A stretch of DNA of 52,134 nt from Bacillota bacterium (GCA_023409835.1 JAEYQV010000023.1:1-52134); one strand, 5' to 3'; counted from the stretch's first letter, positions 42,716 through 51,566 are shown. Notes: generated from the letters alone by a model not told the origin. Numbers and translations are program-made.

Positions 42716-43816
42716 TTACAGTTCATCTATATCGTATATTAATTCCAAACTAGGTGCAACTGAAAACAAATCATTATCTATCGCATTTCTTATAGAATCT
42801 GTATTTCTTTTTAAATAATCTGATGCGCTAATACACTTTATCGGTTGTTCACTATCAGACATATCTTTTTTTAAAAAAACATAAGTATGTTTTGGTAAAT
42901 TTATATCTAGAACATCCGTATTATGTGTAGTAATAAATATTTGGTCATTATCCATTAATGCATTAATCATCACGCCTATAAATGCTTTTTCTATATCACT
43001 ATGAACATATGAAAATTTTTCATCGCAATAGTAAAACCCATTTCTACCATTTTTAATTGCCGCAATCATATAAGCAATATCTAAGCCCCCCTTAGTTCCA
43101 CTAGATAATAAACTTTCCTTTATTACTTGTCCGTCTTGAACAATCAGATCTTGATACTTAGTCTTGATAATATATGAATCATCTACGTCCTTTAGCTTTT
43201 TAACCTTTTCTATAGAAGGATCCAATGCCTTCAATGTATAATTTAATATTTCCAGATAATTATTTTCTCCATCTTTACAATTTAAACGTGAATTGTCCGT
43301 AGGGTATGTAAAGAACCATCCAAACGCACTTATTTTATCCAATTCAATAATATAGTTTTCAGTACCATGAAGAGATTTATCAGGAAATCTTTTTACACAT
43401 TTTTCGTAACTATCATTTTGATTTATTTTTACACTATTCACTAACACATTTACATTTGAATCACTATACTCTTGCTTATCATTAGGATGAATCTCCGTTT
43501 CCAATCTATATAATATATAATCATCCAAAACAAAATCTATAGAAAAAGATGCCTTTTTGGACTTGTCGCAAATTAATCCAGAAAATCTCTCAATATCTTT
43601 TTTCGATATAAAGTTAAATATTTGCATCAACATTTTTCCAATAGATGTTTTCCCAGTAGCATTGCTCCCCATAATAATATTTACTTTTTTATATCTAAAA
43701 TTTAACCGATCCTTTAAGTATTCATTCTTGATATTAGAATCTATTATTTTTTTTGGGTATGACATATTAATATGAAAATTTTTAAAAGCATAAAAATTAT
43801 TAACTTTCAAATCCAT
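42716..43816 (-). CDS. AAA/ABC-type ATPase of a putative two-gene defence system
   Basis: A 366-residue ATPase of the AAA_15/21 (OLD-like) type. The N-terminus MDLKVNNFYAFKNFHINM is the classic start of such proteins. Walker A is GSNATGKTS (50-58), the signature is LLSSGTKGG (236-244), Walker B is FYYCDE (261-266) followed by a D-loop SYVHSD, and the H-loop is FITTHNTDVLD (294-304). No nuclease domain is fused; the TOPRIM is the separate gene downstream. The start is taken as ATG 43816, because the predicted transcription start (near 43869) lies downstream of the ATG at 43873. A clear ribosome-binding site is lacking. Composition is much more AT-rich than its neighbours, which suggests transfer. 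Confidence 0.8.
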   Translation of the reverse strand: MDLKVNNFYAFKNFHINMSYPKKIIDSNIKNEYLKDRLNFRYKKVNIIMGSNATGKTSIGKMLMQIFNFISKKDIERFSGLICDKSKKASFSIDFVLDDYILYRLETEIHPNDKQEYSDSNVNVLVNSVKINQNDSYEKCVKRFPDKSLHGTENYIIELDKISAFGWFFTYPTDNSRLNCKDGENNYLEILNYTLKALDPSIEKVKKLKDVDDSYIIKTKYQDLIVQDGQVIKESLLSSGTKGGLDIAYMIAAIKNGRNGFYYCDEKFSYVHSDIEKAFIGVMINALMDNDQIFITTHNTDVLDINLPKHTYVFLKKDMSDSEQPIKCISASDYLKRNTDSIRNAIDNDLFSVAPSLELIYDIDEL

Positions 43817-43875
43817 TACTATCACTTTACCGCCCCCCAATCCGATATTTTCGTGTCTTCCGAAATAATACATAT

Positions 43876-43904
43876 ATAATACACCACTTTCGTTTTTTTT
43901 TCAA
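43876..43904 (-). promoter_or_regulatory. sigma-A promoter of the ATPase/TOPRIM module
   Basis: Minus strand TTGAAA (43899-43904), 17-base spacer containing an A-run, TATTAT (43876-43881). The predicted start is near 43869, leaving about 50 bases of leader. Confidence 0.7.
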
Positions 43905-44016
43905 TTATTTCTTCAAATTATTACTACTATTATATTTATAGCTTGTTCAATATATTCCATCAATTTAATCCTTTCCACTTTTGTAAATTACATACAACAT
44001 TCATCCAATTTATCAA

Positions 44017-44047
44017 GAAAAAGGCCTGCGGAGATTCCCACAGGCCT
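44017..44047 (-). terminator. terminator after the EamA transporter gene
   Basis: AGGCCTG and CAGGCCT arms (44022-44047) with a short loop, followed on the minus strand by TTTTTCTT. Confidence 0.9.
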
Positions 44048-44103
44048 GAATTTTCTCTTTCACTTATTATTATGAGATTTCTTTACAGTTGCCTTGAATT
44101 ATG

Positions 44104-44970
44104 TCAGGTATTACTTGATGCTCTGCCGCTTAAAAAGGCTGCTCCCAGGATAAGCACTCCTCCCAGTACCTGAAGGCCGTTCATGGTTTCCCCAAGAAAG
44201 AGAGCGGACATCATGATTGCGGAGATCGGATCGATGTAGCTAAAGATTGCTACTGTCTGACTGCTTAGCTTCTGAAATACAGTAAAGTAAACCAGGTAGG
44301 CAATTCCTGTATGGACCAGACCTACAAGCATGAGGAGGAACCATTCCCTGCCGTTAAGTTTTCCATATTGGAGATTCCCTTGAAGCAGTACATAGGGCAG
44401 CAAAACCAGGGCTGCCGTAGACAGCTGAACCAGAGTAGTCTCCAGACCTGTCAATCCCCTCATGAATTTATTCATCAATACCACGGAAGCATAGAGTACC
44501 GCTGCCGACAGTCCGAAGCCAATTCCAATCAGCTCTCTTGCTTCAAAGCTTCCGGAATTACCGGTCCCAACAATCAGAAACATACCCGCCAATGCACCGA
44601 TAATACAAAATACCTTTGTCCAAGTAAGCCTTTCCTTAAGTACCAGAGGAGACAAAAATACAACGAACACCGGAGCGAAATAATAGCTTAAAGTAGCATT
44701 GGATATGGTTGTATACTTATAAGCCTCAAACAGCAGGATCCAATTAAATCCAATCGCCGCACCGGAGGCAGTCAGAAGGAACAAATTCTTCTTAATTGCT
44801 GGTACTGACAGCTTCTTCTTCATCAGCATGCTCGCCAGTAGCAGGAACAGGCTCCCGATCAGTCCACGGGTAGCTGCAATCTGTGCGGAGGGTAGAGGAA
44901 TTTCTCTTACGAATAAACCGATACTTCCAAAGGTTAGCATTGCCAGCACCAAATATAGTTTAGGCTTCAT
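44104..44970 (-). CDS. EamA/DMT family transporter
   Basis: A 288-residue membrane protein with ten predicted helices made of two EamA repeats (about 1-138 and 145-288). Family features are the N-terminal FGSIGLFVREIPLPSAQIAA followed by TRGLIGSLFLLL, and the second repeat with YLVYFTVFQKLSSQTVAIFS and YIDPISAIMMSALFLGE. Members export amino acids or other metabolites; the substrate is unknown. AAGGAG precedes the ATG. It sits between the defence-like module and an unknown Cys-rich gene, inside the efp-spoIIIAA insertion. Confidence 0.93.
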   Translation of the reverse strand: MKPKLYLVLAMLTFGSIGLFVREIPLPSAQIAATRGLIGSLFLLLASMLMKKKLSVPAIKKNLFLLTASGAAIGFNWILLFEAYKYTTISNATLSYYFAPVFVVFLSPLVLKERLTWTKVFCIIGALAGMFLIVGTGNSGSFEARELIGIGFGLSAAVLYASVVLMNKFMRGLTGLETTLVQLSTAALVLLPYVLLQGNLQYGKLNGREWFLLMLVGLVHTGIAYLVYFTVFQKLSSQTVAIFSYIDPISAIMMSALFLGETMNGLQVLGGVLILGAAFLSGRASSNT

Positions 44971-45093
44971 GTCAGATATCTCCTTGTATATATAATTATG
45001 CTACTTGTCTGTAATATCTCTTAAGCACTCAGTCCGGATGTAATAGCTCCATCTAGTAAAATGATAAAGAAGGCACGTTCAGCAAAACTCAGC

Positions 45094-46188
45094 TTACATG
45101 TTTTCACACAAAAGCTCCTGCCCTAATAACTTTGTACAGCTTTGGACGTCTTCCATTGTTATATCCTCAAATACAAAGGATCCGCAACGGCATTTGTTGT
45201 ATGCTTTTCCATCCATCTCAAACGAAAATCCACCAGAGCAACCCGGATTACAATGTCCGCAGTCCCATCCATTTGAACGGATAGACTCTTGTATTTTATT
45301 TGGCTGCTCTGTTACCAACGGCATATATTGACTGATATGCTGCAGATTAAGCTTGGCCGAAAGTTTTTCTTGATTGACCTGAAGACTCATTAAAACTTTC
45401 TTATTCTTAATATTTGTGTAAACACAAGACCAATCGTTACGCATAAACCCTCCCATACGTACGGCTTGTTTCGTCACATCTGCTACACTTTCATGCAAAA
45501 CAGCAGCACTTTCACTCCTCAAAGGGTCAAGCGCATGATAAATTGATTTCACCGTCAGCTTTGGTTCCTTAACTTTCTCACCTTCCAAAATTCCATTATG
45601 CATCATATAGAAATAATTTTTTTGCTTTTTTATGTCGCCATTATTCATCTCCAAGGTTGCTTCTGCCATAGCTTTCAACACTACGACAAGTGCCTGATGA
45701 TTACTATAAGAAACAGAGATAATATCACCCTTTTTAACCGTATTTTCCATACCACTTATTTCAAAGCCATACTCTCTAAGTTTAGTAAGCAATAACGACA
45801 GACCAGTGATTTTTAGTTCCTTTGCGGCCGATGAAAGAACTCCTCCATCAATCGTTAATGACATGTCAGGCTGAAGCTCTGCTCTTGCCCCTAGAATCAG
45901 CAATAAGTTAGGCATCCGAAGAAAGCTTGCATTGCTGTTGGTATAGTCTGTGTTCTTTGCATTAATATCAATATTATCTTTCAACAGCATACCAAAACTA
46001 CTAGGATCTCGCGCAATGTCACAGTAAAGGTTACGTATGAAAGATAATAGGGCTAGAAAACCTTCTTTGAACTGTTTCTGATCAAGACCGTGAAGGAATT
46101 TGTCCTGTACCTTCATTGACTCAGGGTCATCAATTACATTTTTAAAATAATTCTCTGCAATAACATTAATATAGTAATGTTTTTCCAT
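45094..46188 (-). CDS. unknown 364-residue protein with Cys-rich C-terminus
   Basis: A soluble protein, 364 residues from the ATG at 46188 (MEKHYYINVIAENYFKNVID). The first 200 residues look mainly helical and include a possible helix-turn-helix-like stretch (GVLSSAAKELKITGLSLLLT). A middle part has SIYHALDPLRSESAAVLHES. The C-terminus carries a cysteine cluster, WDCGHCNPGCSGGFSF followed 11 residues later by NKCRCGSF, which could bind zinc or an iron-sulfur cluster. I do not recognise the family. An upstream ATG at 46209 overlaps the probable AAAGGAG site, so the shorter start is preferred. It lies in the insertion between efp and spoIIIAA. Confidence 0.8.
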   Translation of the reverse strand: MEKHYYINVIAENYFKNVIDDPESMKVQDKFLHGLDQKQFKEGFLALLSFIRNLYCDIARDPSSFGMLLKDNIDINAKNTDYTNSNASFLRMPNLLLILGARAELQPDMSLTIDGGVLSSAAKELKITGLSLLLTKLREYGFEISGMENTVKKGDIISVSYSNHQALVVVLKAMAEATLEMNNGDIKKQKNYFYMMHNGILEGEKVKEPKLTVKSIYHALDPLRSESAAVLHESVADVTKQAVRMGGFMRNDWSCVYTNIKNKKVLMSLQVNQEKLSAKLNLQHISQYMPLVTEQPNKIQESIRSNGWDCGHCNPGCSGGFSFEMDGKAYNKCRCGSFVFEDITMEDVQSCTKLLGQELLCENM

Positions 46189-46414
46189 TCCATCATATAC
46201 TCCTTTCATAAAGATTCTCTTGCAGGCCCCTTCATAGTTGTCATAATATGTATTAGGTAGTATTATATCTCAATTTAATAGTAAACTCCACCATTTTCTT
46301 CGCTCTTATATTGTGGAGGGAATAACGCTGTCGGACTGTCTGTTAGCTACTTATTAACTACCTACATTTATTAGAGTGCTCTTACACTATCTCTCCCTGT
46401 TTATCACAAAACGT

Positions 46415-46459
46415 AAAAAGCGCAATCCCTAAAAATGTTAATATTCTTAGGATTGCGCT
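46415..46459 (-). terminator. second terminator downstream of efp
   Basis: AGCGCAATCC (46419-46428) pairs with GGATTGCGCT (46450-46459) plus an inner imperfect stem, then TTTTTAC on the minus strand. The 46210-46558 gap holds these terminators and no gene. Confidence 0.85.
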
Positions 46460-46494
46460 CATATTAATTTCTTAAAAAATACTTCTTCCCTTTG

Positions 46495-46532
46495 AAAAAG
46501 TTTATGCCGAGGATTACGCAGGCATAAACTTT
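46495..46532 (-). terminator. first terminator downstream of efp
   Basis: AAAGTTTATGCC (46497-46508) pairs exactly with GGCATAAACTTT (46521-46532) and is followed by TTC after the T-run. A small CTCGC/GCGAG hairpin lies between it and the efp stop. Confidence 0.8.
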
Positions 46533-46558
46533 TAATGGCTCGCATGCATTACGCGAGA

Positions 46559-47116
46559 CTATACTCTCTTCATGTACTCGCCTGTTCTGGTATCAATACT
46601 AATCTTGTCTCCCTGCTCAACGAACAGAGGTACATATACGGTTGCACCCGTCTCAACAACAGCAGGCTTAGTAGCACCCTGAGCTGTATCACCCTTGAAG
46701 CCGGGCTCAGTATCGGTAATCACAAGCTCTACGAATAACGGAGGCTCAATTGCAAAAACCTGTCCATTATGAGAAAGCATCTTAACCATATCATTTTCCT
46801 TAACGAACTTCAGGGAATCGCCGATTGCATCTGCGTTCATACCGATCTGCTCGTAGTTTTCCACATTCATAAAATGGAAAAGGTCGCCGTCAGAATATAA
46901 ATACTGCATATCGCTTCTCTCTATATGAGCCTGCGGATATTTTTCAGTGGGGCGGAATGTGCGCTCTATAACACCACCGCTTTTAATATTCTTTAATTTT
47001 GTTCTAACAAATGCTGCACCTTTACCCGGTTTTACATGCTGAAACTCGATGATCTGGTACACGCCATTGTCTATTTCAACTGTCAATCCGTTTCTGAAAT
47101 CGCCTGCTGAAACCAT
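46559..47116 (-). CDS. efp: translation elongation factor P
   Basis: A 185-residue three-domain beta-barrel protein that binds ribosomes stalled at polyproline. The N-terminal loop HVKPGKGAAFVRTKL contains Lys32, the residue modified in many bacteria. The central barrel has TFRPTEKYPQAHIERSDMQY and the C-terminal barrel has FVELVITDTEPGFKGDTAQG. Start at ATG 47116 (MVSAGDF); a TTG at 47122 is also possible. AGGAGG lies upstream. It follows pepP in the conserved order, but spoIIIAA, its usual downstream neighbour, is 5.6 kb away. Confidence 0.96.
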   Translation of the reverse strand: MVSAGDFRNGLTVEIDNGVYQIIEFQHVKPGKGAAFVRTKLKNIKSGGVIERTFRPTEKYPQAHIERSDMQYLYSDGDLFHFMNVENYEQIGMNADAIGDSLKFVKENDMVKMLSHNGQVFAIEPPLFVELVITDTEPGFKGDTAQGATKPAVVETGATVYVPLFVEQGDKISIDTRTGEYMKRV

Positions 47117-47150
47117 ACTCAAAAATCCTCCTTAAAATTGACTACACTCT

Positions 47151-47179
47151 AGTGTATAATAAACTGACATATTTTGCAA
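47151..47179 (-). promoter_or_regulatory. promoter of efp
   Basis: Minus strand TTGCAA (47174-47179), 17-base spacer, TACACT (47151-47156). The -10 lies in a short dyad ACACT-AG-AGTGT. Confidence 0.65.
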
Positions 47180-47248
47180 CAATTATTTTTTGTCATTTGT
47201 AGACTTTGGGCTGATTTTCTTCCGTAATTCAAGCATCGCGTAAGTGTC

Positions 47249-48316
47249 CTACAGCTCAATCAGCTTCTTCTCAGAATGAGTAAAATTGTCACACCCATTC
47301 TCCGTAACTGCTACCAGATCCTCAATTCTGACTCCGCCAAAGCCCTTCACATAGATACCCGGCTCAACGGTCTCCGTCATACCTACCTGAAGTACTTCCT
47401 CCTCCATCGGGGATAATCGCGGATTCTCATGGATGAACAGCCCTACACTATGTCCCAATCCATGTCCGAAACAGCCCTCATAGCCTGCTTTATAGATAAT
47501 ATCCCTGGCAACCTGATCTACCTCCCTGCCCTTTAATCCGGCGCGGATCATATCAAGTGCAGCTGTCTGTGCTTCAAGAACGGTCCGGTAGATTTCCTTC
47601 TGCTTGTCCGAGGCTTTTCCGACCACAATCGTTCTGGTCATATCGGAACAATAGCCTTCATAAACACAGCCAAAGTCCATCGTCAGGAAATCACCCTGTT
47701 CAACCTTCTTCATTGACGGAACTGCATGCGGCATGGAGGAATTGATACCGGAGGCTACTATCGCGGGGAAGCTTGAACGCTGTCCTCCGTGCAGTTTTAG
47801 CAGATATTCGATTCTGGCCGCAATCTCTAACTCCGTCATACCGGGCTTAATGAAATTCAGTATTTCCGTAAATACCTCATCACCGATTTCTTCGGCACGG
47901 CGGATGTATTCCAGTTCCTTCGGTGTTTTAATCCTTCTTAAGCGAGTAATCTCATCCTTAATCGGGACAAGTTCCTCAATTTGTAATCTTTCCTTCAAAT
48001 TCTCGTACTTCGCATATAACAGATCCTCAGATTCAAACCCCAGTCTGGCAACCTGATCCGATTTCAGGATATCATTGATCACCTCTTCATAACCATTATT
48101 TCCGATCGTGACCACCTCATAGCCCTCAGCCTCCAGCTCTGCCTGGATTGTATACCTCGAATCCGTAATTACGGCATGTCTGTTGCCGGAGATATACAGA
48201 TAGCCTGTCTCTCCGGAGAAGCCGCTGACATAGCGCATATTGTTACCGTTAGAGATCAATAATGCACCTAGCTCCATTTTACCTATCATATCCTGTACCT
48301 TCTTATAATTATCCAT
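47249..48316 (-). CDS. pepP: Xaa-Pro aminopeptidase (M24 family)
   Basis: A 355-residue cytosolic metallopeptidase that removes N-terminal residues before proline. The N-terminal creatinase-like domain (1-125) is followed by the M24 pita-bread domain. Metal ligands lie in FLTMDFGCVYEGYCSDMTRT (two Asp), in the GHGLGHSVGLFIHENPRLSP segment (His) and in TVEPGIYVKGFGGVRIEDLV (two Glu). GGAAGGA precedes the ATG at 48316. It lies between aroQ and efp as in Bacillus (yqhT). Confidence 0.95.
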   Translation of the reverse strand: MDNYKKVQDMIGKMELGALLISNGNNMRYVSGFSGETGYLYISGNRHAVITDSRYTIQAELEAEGYEVVTIGNNGYEEVINDILKSDQVARLGFESEDLLYAKYENLKERLQIEELVPIKDEITRLRRIKTPKELEYIRRAEEIGDEVFTEILNFIKPGMTELEIAARIEYLLKLHGGQRSSFPAIVASGINSSMPHAVPSMKKVEQGDFLTMDFGCVYEGYCSDMTRTIVVGKASDKQKEIYRTVLEAQTAALDMIRAGLKGREVDQVARDIIYKAGYEGCFGHGLGHSVGLFIHENPRLSPMEEEVLQVGMTETVEPGIYVKGFGGVRIEDLVAVTENGCDNFTHSEKKLIEL

Positions 48317-48389
48317 GTTGTCCTTCCAATCCTTCCTATCTTTCTATTTGCCTGATAAAGACTTTTCCTATCAAGGTCATAACCCTGTC

Positions 48390-48827
48390 TTACTTTTCCT
48401 TCAGCTTAAGAATTGCATCTGCTGCCAGCAGATAACCTTGCAGTCCAAGTCCCGAAATCTGTCCGTTGCATGCCGGGGCAGTAACAGAGGTATGGCGGAA
48501 CTCCTCCCTCTGATGAATATTCGAGATATGTACCTCAATCTTAGGCATGGATAAGCTGGAAAGCGCATCCCTGATTGCATAGCTGTAATGGGTGTAAGCC
48601 CCGAGATTGATGATGATGCCATCCACCTTGTCATAGTATGCCTTCTGCAGCCGGTCAATAATCTCACCCTCACAGTTGCTCTGAAAGGTTTCTATCGTTA
48701 TACCCAGCTCCTTGGCCTTATTCTCAAGTAATCCAAGTAAATAGTCATAATCCTCGCTCCCATAGATGCCCTTTTCCCTGATTCCAAGGAAATTTAAGTT
48801 GGGTCCGTTAATAACCAAAATCCTCAT
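48390..48827 (-). CDS. aroQ: type II 3-dehydroquinate dehydratase
   Basis: A 145-residue dodecameric enzyme that dehydrates 3-dehydroquinate in the shikimate pathway. Motifs are MRILVINGPNLNFLGIREKG with the catalytic Tyr in IYG shortly after, IINLGAYTHYSYAIRDAL, and the C-terminal VHISNIHQREEFRHTSV with the catalytic His. It is followed by pepP and preceded by aroK. AAGGAGG is upstream. Confidence 0.96.
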   Translation of the reverse strand: MRILVINGPNLNFLGIREKGIYGSEDYDYLLGLLENKAKELGITIETFQSNCEGEIIDRLQKAYYDKVDGIIINLGAYTHYSYAIRDALSSLSMPKIEVHISNIHQREEFRHTSVTAPACNGQISGLGLQGYLLAADAILKLKEK

Positions 48828-48875
48828 GCACTACCTCCTTATCCTATGATTCCTATAACGGTTCTATCTTTCCAA

Positions 48876-49412
48876 TTATACAAAATACTCTCTCCGATAG
48901 TCTGAGATTATCTCCTCTGCTATCGCCTTCGGAGTCTTGTCATCCGTCCGAATCAGCTTGTGTGCTGTCCTCGTATAGATCGGCTTCCGCTCTCTCTGCA
49001 GACGCTCCACCTTAGCTCTTAATTCTTCTCCCTGAAGAAGTGGTCTGGTTGTATCTCCCATAACTCTGTCCACGATTGTCCCGTTGGAGGCTTGCAGATA
49101 GATTACATATCCCATCCGCCTTAACAGTTCCCTGTTCTGCTCCCTTAGTACAAGCCCTCCGCCGGTGGATAATACGGTATGATTTAGTTCAGACTGCAGT
49201 CTTTTCAGAATAGCTGTTTCCAGCTCTCTGAAATGCTCTTCTCCCTTCGTTTCGAACATATGAGCAATGGTTTCCTGCTCCTGCTGTTCGATCAGCGTAT
49301 CCGTATCCTGAAAGTCATAGCCCAAAAGCTTCGCCAGCTGCCTCCCGACGCTGGTCTTCCCGGAGCCCATGAAGCCGATTAATATGATATTATCCTTTTG
49401 TAATCCTTCCAC
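48876..49412 (-). CDS. aroK: shikimate kinase
   Basis: A 178-residue kinase that phosphorylates shikimate. The P-loop is GFMGSGKT (13-20), the substrate-binding Asp is in FQDTDTLIE, the GGG motif is STGGGLVL and the lid has TTRPLLQGEELRAKVERLQR. GTG start at 49412 with GGAAGGAT 8 bases before. It overlaps the end of yqeG by 23 bases. With aroQ next to it, this is a small shikimate operon, while aroE stands apart. Confidence 0.94.
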   Translation of the reverse strand: MEGLQKDNIILIGFMGSGKTSVGRQLAKLLGYDFQDTDTLIEQQEQETIAHMFETKGEEHFRELETAILKRLQSELNHTVLSTGGGLVLREQNRELLRRMGYVIYLQASNGTIVDRVMGDTTRPLLQGEELRAKVERLQRERKPIYTRTAHKLIRTDDKTPKAIAEEIISDYRREYFV

Positions 49413-49908
49413 GTTTCAGATCCTTCCGGTAGTGATTTAATACAATACGCTCCAGTTTTCGTTTGAAGACGATCTGAATCTCCTCCTTCGGTCCGATGGG
49501 CTTTACAAAATAGGTCATCATTCCCACACGGTTGGCTCCGAATACATCCGTAAATAACTGATCACCGACAAACACCGTATTCTCAATCGTTGTCCCCATA
49601 ATAATGGTAGCTCTAATATAATTATTTCTGGCAGGCTTCCTAGCATCATGAATATAATTCACTTTAATCTCCCGGTTGAACCGTCTTACCCGTTCCTCCT
49701 TATTGTTGGAGATCAGGCAAACTTGAAATCCAATCTTCTTCAGACCGGCAATCAAATCAATCGCTCTCTGATCAGCATCGGCACCATGCTCCACCAAGGT
49801 ATTGTCAATATCAAAAATAACTCCGCGGTAGCCTTCTTCATATAATTTCTTATAGTTGATTGCATAAGCGGAATCCGCAACTCTCTTCGGATAAAATCGT
49901 CTCAGCAT
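49390..49908 (-). CDS. yqeG: YqeG family HAD phosphatase
   Basis: A 172-residue HAD-superfamily (subclass IIIA) phosphatase. Motif I is VIFDIDNTLVEHGAD, motif II is LISNNKEER, motif III region KPARNNYIRA and motif IV VFVGDQLFTDVFGANRVGM. The substrate of YqeG is not firmly known. Start at ATG 49908 (MLRRFYPKRVADS) behind GGAG at 6 bases; an ATG at 49920 overlaps that site. It is the first gene of the group with aroK. The 49909-50426 gap holds only a terminator for the GH5 gene. Confidence 0.92.
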   Translation of the reverse strand: MLRRFYPKRVADSAYAINYKKLYEEGYRGVIFDIDNTLVEHGADADQRAIDLIAGLKKIGFQVCLISNNKEERVRRFNREIKVNYIHDARKPARNNYIRATIIMGTTIENTVFVGDQLFTDVFGANRVGMMTYFVKPIGPKEEIQIVFKRKLERIVLNHYRKDLKRGRITKG

Positions 49909-50282
49909 ATAAATCTCCATTCTTACGAAATACTTCTAACATGATGCCGCTGCGGCAACTCAAAAAAACGGGTAGAACAAGGTGTGAGTGCCTCTGCACG
50001 AACATCACAGTTCTTCAGTATATTTCTGGCTTTTTCCGAATTATCTTCCTGTAAGATAACTTATGCCGGCTCTGACTGCCCGGTCCATGTTTATTATAGC
50101 AATTCTTGACATGGAGCACAAGGTGAATTTGAGTACATGATCCTATTACTACCATTCGCACGAAGCAGTTATATTATGCATGCTCATTCCTTCCCGAAGA
50201 GGAGTTCTTTACCAACAAAGTGAAATGGTAAGCCAATTCACCTGTCAGGAAGAAGATAGACCGATAAATATTGTTTGTTTGC

Positions 50283-50323
50283 AAAAAAAGCTGCCGCAAG
50301 GTTTCCTATTCCCTGCCGCAGCT
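50283..50323 (-). terminator. terminator after the GH5 gene
   Basis: AGCTGCGGCA and TTGCGGCAGCT arms form an 11-bp stem, followed on the minus strand by a run of seven T. Confidence 0.9.
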
Positions 50324-50426
50324 AATATAATTTTATCTCTATGTATGTCTGTAAGCTACTCGGCAACAGAATTACCGGGAGCTCTCCTTAATCTTCAAAC
50401 GCTTAATAACGTATAAGTCCGGTCAG

Positions 50427-51458
50427 TTATTTCTCACTGACGATACGTATCAGCTCCTTATCCCTGACCACCGATTTCTGATTTACCATAGGGAAGCTCA
50501 TCTGCTTGTAGCTCCAGACAGCTCTGCCGATCCCATATTCTCTAAGCAGCTCGCTTAAATCCCTATGCCAGCGGAGGTTGCTGTCCATCGGAGCATATTC
50601 GATTACCCCATACTCTCCGCAGTATAGTCTCACCTTTCTCTTCTCTGCAAATTCCAGAGCGGGCTGAAGGTATCTTCTCAGATACTCCTGATCTATCGTT
50701 TCCTCAAAGGTATATCTCTGTTTAAACTCTTCTGATTTTGTCACACAACGTTCATAGATCTCCTTACCGGAGGGGTAAGGAACACTAAATTCCAGATCCT
50801 TAAGCAATGGCTCCCAGCCGGCCTTCTGGTGGGTAAAGATGTGCGGCTCATAAAAATGGAAGGTATAGACCAGGTTCTGATCGGAGATAGGCTCCAGCTC
50901 CTTCAGGGTATTCACACTGTTATAATTATTACCGCCAATGATTATTACTCGGTTCTGATCAATCTCCCGGATTCCTGCTATGGTTCTTTGGCTGAGGTCA
51001 TTCCAGCGGTCACTGTTTGGTTCTACGATTTCATTCAGGAGCTCAAAGACCACATTACTGCCATAGTTAAGACAGTGTCTTGCAAATTCCTGCCATAAGC
51101 AGATATATCTCCTCTGCAGAAGCTCATCCTCAAATAGCTTGTTCTCCTTTAAGGAATGGAAGGCATAGCCTGCCGCCCGATGAAGATCCAGAATAGTATT
51201 AAGCTGATATTTCTCACACCATTCGATACACTGGTCGATATAAGCAAACCCCTCCTTATGATATTGGAAGGGATTATGATCCTCCTCCAGCAGCATATAG
51301 TCAATCGGAAGCCTGACATGATCCATTCCCCAGGAAGCAATTTGTCTGATATCCGCTTCCGTAATAAAGGTATCAAAATGCTCCGTTGTCATTGTGCGGG
51401 TCTGTGATACCCAACCTCCCAGATTTACTCCGGCCATAAAACCCTCAAATCTTAACAT
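50427..51458 (-). CDS. glycoside hydrolase family 5 (cellulase-like), cytoplasmic
   Basis: A 343-residue retaining glycosidase of GH5 type. It begins MLRFEGFMAGVNLGGWVSQT, the usual GH5 start. The acid/base glutamate is Glu143 in ELLNE and the nucleophile is Glu282 in YCGEYG. DHVRLPIDYMLLEED, LDLHRAAGYAF and YTFHFYEPHIFTH are typical active-site strands. There is no signal peptide, so it probably acts inside the cell on imported oligosaccharides or glycosides. Start at ATG 51458 behind AAAGGAA; a longer reading to 51527 lacks a family match. Substrate among beta-glucans or mannans is not readable. Confidence 0.92.
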   Translation of the reverse strand: MLRFEGFMAGVNLGGWVSQTRTMTTEHFDTFITEADIRQIASWGMDHVRLPIDYMLLEEDHNPFQYHKEGFAYIDQCIEWCEKYQLNTILDLHRAAGYAFHSLKENKLFEDELLQRRYICLWQEFARHCLNYGSNVVFELLNEIVEPNSDRWNDLSQRTIAGIREIDQNRVIIIGGNNYNSVNTLKELEPISDQNLVYTFHFYEPHIFTHQKAGWEPLLKDLEFSVPYPSGKEIYERCVTKSEEFKQRYTFEETIDQEYLRRYLQPALEFAEKRKVRLYCGEYGVIEYAPMDSNLRWHRDLSELLREYGIGRAVWSYKQMSFPMVNQKSVVRDKELIRIVSEK

Positions 51459-51566
51459 AGCTGATTTCCTTTCTTCCCTTATAATTTTCCCATCCTTCGC
51501 TGCGCAGGAAAGCTCCCCAATCATCATCGCCCATAGATGGACAGGCTACTAGAAGTTATTCATAGT

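Noticed and set aside
43817..43873. Longer N-terminus for the ATPase starting at 43873
   Set aside because: The ATG would lie upstream of the predicted transcription start and the extension is low-complexity Gly-rich.
46320..46360. Possible further copy of the folded repeat (ACGCTGTCGGACTGTCTG)
   Set aside because: Only a short partial match and no AACCGCTA end; treated as chance.
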